Positions 53,841 through 61,292 of a stretch of 64,000 bases of DNA are shown in pieces. A program made the position numbers and the translations under genes. Position 1 is the stretch's first letter; every line of letters starts with the position of its first letter. Below the pieces are notes generated by a model. That model was not told the DNA's origin. It ran no database searches and was given only the letters and a program-made list of their open reading frames with translations. The stretch covers positions 1-64,000 of the forward strand of contig JAHCLQ010000812.1 of assembly GCA_023678885.1 (NCBI GenBank), written 5' to 3'. The DNA comes from Pogostemon cablin. Lineage: Eukaryota > Streptophyta > Magnoliopsida > Lamiales > Lamiaceae.

Positions 53841-54880
53841 GTGTTGCTCGTCCCCGAGCAACAAAAATGACAAATCAAAAGGAGAAATTTTCACCTAGAA
53901 AAGACTAAACGAATATAAGCAATAACACATCGTTAGCAATAATAACAACAAACTATGCTAAGTCATCGTATAACATTAAAATCATGACATGAGAAATTAA
54001 CAAGTTCAACCAAAAGAGACTAAAGTGTAATATAGTTCCTTTTAAGTCCAAGCCTCACAATGGATATTGATGTCTCTCAACACTCTTTTGAACTCGGATA
54101 AAACACACTCATTAATCGATTGGCTCGACTCGCTATAAGCTTGCTCGTGGACTATATTCACAAACCACCAAAGTTTCAATTAATGATAAAAAAGGTCTTT
54201 AATTAGGATGTAATGATAGGCTCTTTGGTAGGGTAGGAAGTATATGGATAAGAGTGACTCAACAAGTGTAAGTAATCAAAGAGATGGCCAATTTCCTCAA
54301 CTTCTTCACTTTCTTTTCTTCCTTGCTTATCTTTACTAATCTCAAGAACTATTCATTAACTTCCCTAGGATTGAGCTTCTTTTGTTGCATGCTTCCTTTC
54401 TTTGAATTTTGTTTACTTGAGCATTTTGATGTTGATTTGCTCCTTTCTTACTTTGAGGTTGCATGTGCATTCTTGTTTTGCTCTTTTCATCATTTTTCTT
54501 GCTTGTTTACCATGTCCTTTTTCTTCTTTTGCTAATCAATCAATCCTTTCTAGCTACCATCTCCTCAATCAACCACACAAAGGTATATATAAGCTTGAAT
54601 GGGTAATTAAGGCTTGTAATGTGCTAAATTCACAAGAAATAGGCTTATAGGCTCAAAATGGTTAACTAAGGATGATGTTCATGGTAGGAAAAATATATGG
54701 CAATGACTATAATAACAAGGATGGCCTTAGATCATTTCACCAATCTCCACTAATCGGGCTCGTTCCTATAGTCCTTGAGCAAGTTCTAACTTATCAAACA
54801 CAACCGATCATCTCATGAAGAAATACCATGTGTGCATGGTTGAGGCTCAAATGCTCACAAGCTTGTGCTCGGACTTTAAG
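53841..54880 (-). mobile_element. 3' internal non-coding region shared with deleted copies
   Basis: Homologous to the internal remnants of loci A, B and C as far as GGACTTTAAG at 54880. Beyond that point the deleted copies jump into LTR sequence. The open frames at 54,284-54,650 are antisense to the element and unsupported. Confidence 0.75.
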
Positions 54881-55564
54881 GAACTTATTACACCACATTC
54901 ATTTCAAAATTGAACAAGTTAAGTAAAACATGTCACAATTTGAAAGTGTAGAGATTCTTAATCATAGTTTGTCATCACTTATCAACACAATCTATCATCA
55001 CTCACATTCAAAAATGACTCACGACATCCCTAAACAAACCACCAAACATCCCAACACAAGAATGAAAATACACACAACATAAAAATAAGAACTCAACAAA
55101 CAAGACACAACAAAAACACAAAACATGCAAAAACACAGAATACCATCATCCATAAGAAAATTAAGCACACAATTATCCCAACCTTTATTTAAAAGAAAAT
55201 CCTAAATTACGAAAGTAAACCTCCCACAAACATAACATATGAAGTAGCATGCTAGTCACAACAATCCAAATCAAAATCAATTCGTTTCAAGTAATAAAAT
55301 GATAAGGTGTAGAGTACTCCCTCAATATGCATTTGGTAAGGAAAGCGTTAGCTTCAAGCTCCATCATGCTTCCAATACCTCTCATTCATGCTCAAACACT
55401 CAACAAACACAATTAATTCAACAATTTCATTATAAATATGGACTATCATGCACTTCAACACCACCAATCATACCAAAATCAACCCAAACTCATGAGAAAA
55501 ATTTTAAAATTTGTCCAATTTTACAAGAATCATACTCAAGTGGTGAGTCACACCACACAATCTC

Positions 55565-55618
55565 CCCCCAAACTTAAATCGAAATAAGAGTTGAGACTTA
55601 AGTTTGCAAAAAGTGGTG
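55565..55618. repeat. Polypurine-like hairpin repeat, copy 1
   Basis: CCCCCCAAACTTAA resembles the true polypurine tract (ACCCCCCAAACTTAAG). It is followed 20-odd bases later by its inverted partner TTAAGTTTGC, giving a stem of nine bases (CAAACTTAA/TTAAGTTTG), and then by AAGTGGTG. A diverged second copy starts about 146 bp downstream. Confidence 0.7.
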
Positions 55619-55710
55619 AGACTTACCCTTGTAGTTCCCATTGATGATCTTCTTGTTGAGAAGTAACCGCATCCACAAGACTCAAGCTATGCCCACCACG
55701 CACTAGCACC

Positions 55711-55763
55711 TCCCAAACTTAACTCGAGACAAGAGTCACGAATTAAGTTTGCAACAAGTGGTG
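55711..55763. repeat. Polypurine-like hairpin repeat, copy 2
   Basis: CTCCCAAACTTAA, then AATTAAGTTTGC and AAGTGGTGG: the same order and the same inverted arms as copy 1, with substitutions in the loop. The intervening sequence is not repeated. Confidence 0.68.
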
Positions 55764-55880
55764 GAACATGTCAACTTGAATCCATGAAGCACTTCTCTTT
55801 TCTTCAATGAGCATTTTTCTCTTATGAGTAAAATCAACCTACAAGGCCAAAACAAACAAGCAACAAAAGATAAAAAGAAT

Positions 55881-55892
55881 GGGTTGCCTCCC
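55881..55892 (-). other. GGGAGGCAACCC motif downstream of gag-protease
   Basis: A 12-bp sequence with GGG/CCC flanks about 45 bp beyond the last stop codon of the reading frame. From memory, similar GGGAGGCAACCC words occur after the coding region in plant Ty3/gypsy elements, but I could not check this. Its function is unknown. Confidence 0.45.
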
Positions 55893-55938
55893 ATTTAGCG
55901 CTAAGTTTAACGTCTTCAAGCCGGACGAATGTAAGCTC

Positions 55939-56330
55939 TTAACAGTCGGAGAAATCCAAGACCCCATCGGGCCTTATCTTCACTTTGAGAAATTTCTTGG
56001 CTCTTTTCTTTTCCATCAACTTGATTTCTCCATTCTTGCTTATAATTATCAAATCATCACGAAGAATTGTGGATGGAAATGCTTCGTCTCCATAAGGCCA
56101 ATGAAATTCTCCTTTATCAACCTTCCATTCGATGTCCGAGTCCTCATTCCTATACATATCAAGCAAAGACAAGTTAAGATTAAAATCTTCAATATAATCA
56201 TGAAAAAGAGAATTAGAATATTTAAAAGGGTAAGAATTTTCAAATCCATGAGGATCATCCGGAGGTAGGATTGGAGGCTTGAGGTAAGAATCATCCTTCT
56301 TTCTTGCCTTGTTACATGAAAATGTAACAC
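55939..56330 (-). pseudogene. Out-of-frame C-terminal extension of gag-protease
   Basis: A minus-strand open frame that begins out of phase with the protease frame. The two frames switch near 56,322-56,332, where one extra base would move the protease C-terminus into the frame with the early stop at 56312. The extension is about 125 codons, acidic and lysine-rich at its end, and its first in-frame ATG is at 56172. It has no reverse-transcriptase motif. I infer that it was the original tail of the Gag-protease protein or the start of a lost pol. Which of these is uncertain. Confidence 0.5.
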
Positions 56331-57622
56331 TCTTCGTAACTCAAAGAAAGTTCTCCTCTTTCCACATCAATATGAGCTTTTCCCGTGGCTAAGAATGGTC
56401 TTCCCAAGATCATAGGTGTTTGAGGATCAACCTTCATCTCCAAGACAACAAAATCCACCGGAAAAGTCAACTTCTTCACTTCAACCACTACATCCTCCAC
56501 CACCCCTAAGGGCTTAATGGTTGATCCATCCGCCACTTGAAGGCATGTAGTGGAAGGCTTGAGCTCTCCAATATCCAATTCTTCAAAAAGAGAATGAGGC
56601 ATAACATTCACACTAGCTCCCAAGTCACACAATGCATTAACAACCTTCTTTCCTTCAACTTCACAAGGGATAACGAACTTCCCCGGATCACCAACTTTCA
56701 TAGAAGGCTCCTCATGCAATGGTTCATTTGTTTCAACTAGCTTCGCTTTCTTTCTCTCTTCAAATTTCTTCTTCAAAGTTTCAACAAACTTTTGAAATTC
56801 CTCCATCTTTTCTTTTTTAACAAATCTTTGAGGATAAGGGAGTGGATAAGGAGTAATCGGAATTCCCCAATAATCACGTTCATACTCCACTTCTTTTTCC
56901 CTTTTCTCCTTAGCCTTTTTCCACTTGGGCACATGTTCTTCTTTCCATTTCTTCCTCTTTTCTTCTAACTCAATTTCTATTCTCTTTGCTTCTTCTTCTT
57001 CTTCATCCACCGTGCAATCCACCAACCCTTCTTCAATCAAGCTATCCTCTTTCACCTTTATGCACATGCAATGTTCTTTTGGATTTATTTCCGTGGTAGA
57101 TGGGAATTTTCCTTGTTGGTGTTGTGATCCCACGGAAGAAGCAATTTGCCCCATTTGATGCTCAAACGCTCTCATCCTATTGTCGGATTTCCGTTCATTC
57201 TCCTCCATTCTAGCCTCAAGCTTTTTCATGAATGCAAGCAATGTCTCTTCCACCGATGACTTCCCTTCTCCATTGGGCGGCTTAGCACTCAGATCGAATC
57301 CCGGAGGAAATGACATGGCGGCTTGAGGATTAGAATAAAAAAGATTTTCATGCTTTCTCGGCACTTGATAATTTCCTCCATGAAAATTTCCTTGATTAGA
57401 GGGAAAATTACCTTGGAAATTCCCTTGATGTTGAAAATTCCCTTGGTAATTTCTCCTATCCAAATAGGCAACATCCTCTACACTTTGCATCACATTACTC
57501 TTCTCATTCAAGGTAGTACTCGTACTTTCCCCTTGACTCACTCCTTGAGTGATCAAATTCAATTGCTTAGTTAAAGCATTGATGCTCTCATTAAATTCTT
57601 TCATGCCTTGGCTTTGAAACAT
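56312..57622 (-). pseudogene. gag-pro: Athila-type Gag C-terminal region plus aspartic protease (frame-shifted fragment)
   Basis: A 436-residue open frame on the element's strand. Residues about 58-86 are GNFQ/GNYQ-type repeats. Residues 123-185 match the Athila Gag pattern of a short coiled segment followed by HQMGQIASS and FPSTTEINPKEHC. Residues 205-250 are an unusually charged Glu/Lys stretch. Residues about 310-425 are a retroviral-type protease, with ALCDLGAS at 330-337 (catalytic Asp 333; Athila elements usually have DLG rather than DTG) and ILGRPFLAT at 405-413. No CCHC zinc knuckle is visible. The linker before the protease seems shorter than in typical Athila. The start (ATG at 57622) is an artefact of a frameshift: the true protein would continue from the upstream Gag frame. 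The stop at 56312 also seems premature. Confidence 0.8.
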
Positions 57623-58166
57623 CGCTCTTCACTTTATGCACACTTTCCACTTGAGCTACCGTTCCAAATGCACAACTTCCCAATACTCGCTCGGAAGGCC
57701 ATTGATAAGCATTCATTGCAATATCTTCAAAAATTTTCATTGCTTTCATAGCATCCACTCCAAATATAGACCCTCCGGATGAGGCATCTACATGCATCTG
57801 ATTTTGTTGATTCAACCCTTGATAAAAGAAAGCCACTTGTTGATTCTCATGAAAATCATGTTGAGGACACTTTCGGAGCATCTCTTTGTAGCGTTCCCAT
57901 GCTTCATAAAAATTTTCATCCGGGAGTTGCCTAAATTGAGTGATAAGGCTCTTCAATTGGAGTGTTTTTGAAGGAGGAAAGTATTTGTTTAGGAACCTTT
58001 GCTCAAGATCTTCCCATGTATTACAACTTCCCAAAGGAATTGCATTATACCATGCCTTAGCCTTGTCTCTTAAAGAAAAAGAGAACAACCTCATCCGAAT
58101 AGCATCTTCCGATACTCCATTCATCTTAATGGTATTTGCAACCTCCAAGAAGCTAGCTAGATGCAT
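57591..58166 (-). pseudogene. gag: Gag core domain (Retrotrans_gag type), frame-shifted fragment
   Basis: A 191-residue frame carrying the capsid-like core of plant Ty3/gypsy Gag. It includes LFSFSLRDKAKAWYNAIP (27-44), LEQRFLNKYFPP (54-65), and FRQLPDENFYEAWERYKEML (78-97), all hallmark positions of the Retrotrans_gag family. In-frame codons upstream of its first ATG also encode Gag-like sequence (GGGPLEDPN), so that ATG is internal. The frame ends at 57591, overlapping the next Gag frame by 32 bp in a different phase, which marks a frameshift near 57,600-57,620. Gag would form the virus-like particle. This copy cannot make an intact protein. Confidence 0.85.
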
Positions 58167-58600
58167 GTTTGGATCCTCAAGAGGACCTCCCCCAAACGAT
58201 TTTCTTTGACCATGTTGATCAATCCGGTCTTGATTTCTAAATTATTGGCTTGAACCGGAGGAACCATGTTGTGTACGGCTCTCGGTTGGAAGTAATCCCG
58301 GATTGCTCTAGGCCTTGGCCTCTCTTGAGGTATTTGCACATTTCCTTGCATAGCTTGGTTATTAAACATATTAACCATCTCTTGGACATTTCTACGAACA
58401 TGTGGTTGTGCCTCTTGTTGTTGGAGTATCCTTTGAGCTTCTTGATTGGCAAGCAATTGCATATATTCTTGATTTTGAGCAAAGAAATTCCTCATTATCT
58501 CCGTTTGATTCTCTTGCACTCCTTCTTGTACCCCCCGTTGATCTTGTAATGGATCATGGGGTAAATTATGATTGACATGATCTCCATGTTGATTTTCCAT
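58157..58600 (-). pseudogene. gag: Gag N-terminal region (start of the gag frame)
   Basis: A 147-residue frame whose ATG at 58600 is the plausible gag start, about 260 bp inside the LTR edge at 58863. It is Gln/Asn-rich from about 35 to 75 and contains RAIRDYF (about 99-105), typical of the segment that precedes the Athila Gag core. From about residue 131 the frame departs from the Gag pattern, because an indel near 58,197-58,204 (around the CGATTTT/GGGGGA run) shifts it. It then runs to a stop at 58157, while the correct phase continues in the next fragment. Confidence 0.75.
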
Positions 58601-58863
58601 TTTTTCTTTTCTCGCTTTACGTCTCTCTCATTTCCTTTGTCGTGCGGTCTTTTCTATCTCCAAATTCAAAGGAATGATCGATTGATTTCCCTTTGATCTT
58701 GTGATCATAAAACACCTACGAAAATTCAAAGAGTGAGACCACAAACAACAATAGTAAATAAAGTAAAAATAAAATAAAAGTATCCTTATCAAGAACAACT
58801 AAAACAATAACACAGTACTCGACTAGTCCGTCAAACTCCCCTTTGGCAACGGCGCTATTTTCT
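58601..58863 (-). mobile_element. 5' leader of the internal region
   Basis: About 260 bp between the internal LTR edge and the gag start, AT-rich and non-coding. The primer-binding site lies at its LTR-proximal end. A packaging signal would be expected here, but none is recognisable by eye. Confidence 0.65.
58843..58857 (-). other. Primer-binding site, decayed tRNA-Asp type
   Basis: Minus-strand TAGCGCCGTTGCCAA begins a few bases after the LTR end. The 3' end of plant tRNA-Asp ends in CCCCGGCAACGGCGCCA, so the expected site is TGGCGCCGTTGCCGGGG. Eleven consecutive bases (GCGCCGTTGCC) match, with an A for G at position 2 and divergence after GCC. Athila elements are known to use a tRNA-Asp primer. 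Confidence 0.7.
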
Positions 58864-60464
58864 TGTTTGCCTCATTTTTGTAGCACTCACGAGCAAGAAT
58901 ACTCGATCGTTGTAGTAGTATATCCCAAGAAAAATTAATCCATAAAGGAGTTATGTTCGGACTAGCAAAATACGTGAGCTCATGTTCATGTTGTTTTTGT
59001 AAAGATGATCGGGGGTTTTGAGATTGATTAACAACTAAAACAAGTAACAAGTAAATAAGAATAACAAATAATAGAAATGACAAGTAAAGAAAATAGGTGC
59101 TAAAAGTTCAAGTATGGAAAAATATGGGATTAGAAACATCCAAGCACACTCGATTCATATTATCATGCAAAAGGAATTTAACTCAATTGATGTAGACTAA
59201 GGGTGATCACGATTGTATCCTAAGCTCCCTTTCGGGTTACAAAGGTTGTTGATCCATTTTAGACTCCCAAAAGCACTCAAGATCAAAGCCCAACATTAAC
59301 CCCTTCCATCTAGGTACTAGTTAGATTAAACTCTCCCTTTTTATGTACTAAGGCCAACAAATGGATTGGTTCCCCTCATTGAATTCAAATATCCTTTCGG
59401 TCAAACCCAAACTCAATGTCTAATCATGCCTTCCTAATACTATAGAGGGTCGTTTCCGTCTCACTCCAAGCAATACATACATGAACATCATGATAACATT
59501 TAATTACCACAAATAATCCATTGATCAACAATCCATTAAACCAATAAACATTCATGAATAACAAACCATGCCATCACAACATCAAGACAATTAAACTCCA
59601 TGATCAGAAATCAACATCAATTAAACCAAAAACCAATTTAATCCACATGATAATATAAATCTAATATGCTCTTCATGCTCCTAATCCCACTAGAGGGATT
59701 AGCCTAACATGATAAGGGTAATAAAACAAATAAATGATTCATTACAAATACCCATAGTCTTAGATCTAAAGAAATACAAAATGAATGGATTCTTCCCTAT
59801 CAATTTCTTGAAGAGAATCTTCTATTCTTCTTGATCTCCACCTCTAGCTCTTGATTTTGAAGTCTTTAGCACCAAAAATGGAAGATATGATGGGTGGATG
59901 AAGAAGGATGAAGATGAAGGTGGAAAATGGAAGAAATGGTGTGTGATGTGTGTGTAGAGGATGGGATTTTCGGATGCCTTGCCAATTGTTGAATAAAGGG
60001 GTATTTATACCCCTATGGAGGCTTCTAGAAGGATCTAGAAATTTCTGCAGGAACATACACGGCACGAGTCGTGCTCTGCAACACGGCCACGAGGTGGCCG
60101 TGTTGTGTCTTCTGATGCTGCCGCACGGCCTTTCCTTACAGGGCCGTGTTACGCAACACGGCTCGTGTGCTGCAACACGAGTTGTGTGTTGTAACACGGG
60201 CACATGGTGGTCATGTTGGCTCTTCTGATGTCGGCACACGGCCACTTCTTCCAGGGCCGTGTTGGCTACACGGCTCGTGCTACCAACTCGACTCGTGCAA
60301 CTGGACACGGCCTTAAGTTGCCCGTGTTGAATGACTAGGTGTCGCCGCACGGCCACCTCTTACAGGGCCGTGTTGGCTACACGGCCCGTGTTGGTGCCGG
60401 CTCCTGTTTTTCTTCACTATTTTGGCACGTTCTCCCTCGTTTCAACTCTGAATTGAGATCCGTT
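58864..60464 (-). mobile_element. Middle LTR of composite element, U3 end deleted
   Basis: It adjoins the primer-binding site, so it acts as the 5' LTR for the gag-protease unit. It has TATA box 60002-60009, the complete U3 minisatellite (60058-60396), and the perfect hairpin at 60079-60105. It stops at GATCCGTTT (about 60464), where it joins internal sequence (TTTCAATTAATGATC) by GTTT microhomology. About 190 bp of LTR end, the polypurine tract and the first part of the next internal region are lost. Compared with the LTR at 52037 it has a 3-bp deletion near 58,937 and scattered substitutions. Confidence 0.85.
60058..60396 (-). repeat. GC-rich U3 minisatellite of middle LTR
   Basis: Third complete example of the three-unit array. 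It shares the CACGAGTTGTG and CACATGGTGGTCATG variants with the 53.2-kb copy, so these two LTRs are each other's closest relatives in the window. Confidence 0.82.
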
Positions 60465-61169
60465 TCAATTAATGATCAAAAAGGTCTTTAATTAGGATGT
60501 AATGATAGGCTCTTTGGTAGGGTAGGAAGTATATGGATAAGAGTGACTCAACAATTGTAAGTAATCAAAAAGATGGCCAATTTCCTCAACTTCTTCACTT
60601 TCTTTTCATCCTTGCTTATCTTTACTAATCTCAAGCACTATTCATTAACTTCCCTAGGATTGAGCTTCTTTTGTTGCATGCTTCCTTTCTTTGAATTTTG
60701 TTTACTTGAGCATTTTGATGTTGATTTGCTCCTTTCTTACTTTGAGGTTGCATGTGCATTCTTGTTTTGCTCTTTTCATCCTTTTTCTTGCTTTTTTACC
60801 ATGTCCTTTTTCTTCTTTTGCTAATCAATCAATCCTTTCTAGCTACCATCTCCTCAATCAACCACACAAAGGTATATATAAGCTTGAATGGATAATTAAG
60901 GCTTGTAATGTGCTAAATTCACAAGAAATAGGCTTATAGGCTCAAAATGGTTAACTAAGGATGATGTTCATGGTAGGGAACATATATGGCAATGACTATA
61001 ATAACAAGGATGGCCTTAGATCATTTCACCAATCTCCACTAGTCGGGCTCGTTCCTATAGTCCTTGAGCAAGTTCTAACTTATCAAACACAACCGATCCA
61101 CTCATGAAGAAATACCATGTGTGCATGGTTGAAGCTCAAATGCTCACAAGCTTGTGCTCGGACCTTAAG
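60465..61169 (-). mobile_element. Second, shortened 3' internal region
   Basis: Homologous to 54,174-54,880, without the polypurine tract or the first about 350 bp. It ends at the GGACCTTAAG junction common to loci A, B and C. It has no coding sequence on its own strand. Confidence 0.78.
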
Positions 61170-61292
61170 CTCATTCACACACATTTCAATAAAAACACAA
61201 AATACAACCAAATAACACATAAAATACGGATAAAATAATACGAAAACACATCTAAAAAGACACTAAAATGTAGGTGAAAATAGCTCTAATCA
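61170..61292 (-). mobile_element. Truncated outer 5' LTR stub
   Basis: The 123-bp LTR end fragment, with the same inner breakpoint as in the other three loci and an intact TAATCA terminus. It is followed by the right TTTAT duplication at 61293-61297. Confidence 0.87.

Larger units (their letters stand above)
54881..55938 (-). mobile_element. 3' non-coding internal region unique to the composite element
   Basis: About 1.06 kb between the end of the gag-protease frame and the region shared with the deleted loci. It is AT-rich and has no credible coding frame on the minus strand. In autonomous Athila elements, reverse transcriptase and integrase would lie between protease and this spacer, but nothing of them is seen. 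It contains two hairpin repeats (55565-55618 and 55711-55763) and the GGGAGGCAACCC motif (55881-55892 on minus). Confidence 0.7.
52037..61292 (-). mobile_element. Composite three-LTR Athila-like element (locus D/E)
   Basis: Read on the minus strand: a 5' LTR stub (61170-61292), a shortened internal region (60465-61169), an LTR lacking its U3 end (58864-60464), a primer-binding site, a broken gag-protease region, a non-coding 3' region, the polypurine tract, and a complete LTR (52037-53824). The TTTAT duplications occur only at the outermost ends (52032-52036 and 61293-61297), so the whole 9.26 kb occupies the ancestral insertion site. The structure fits unequal exchange between an LTR of a deleted A-type copy and an LTR of a fuller copy. 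No reverse transcriptase, RNase H or integrase sequence is present. Confidence 0.85.

Noticed and set aside
55299..56268. Plus-strand frames of 92 and 129 codons
   Set aside because: They are antisense to the gag-protease region and its spacer, with no recognisable domain.
56312..57622. CCHC zinc knuckle in Gag
   Set aside because: The few cysteines do not form a CX2CX4HX4C spacing. The GNFQ/GNYQ repeats occupy the region where a nucleocapsid would be sought.
52037..61292. Reverse transcriptase, RNase H, integrase or envelope gene
   Set aside because: No motif such as an F/YxDD box or a zinc-binding HHCC pattern was found in any minus-strand frame. After the gag-protease tail only AT-rich non-coding sequence remains.
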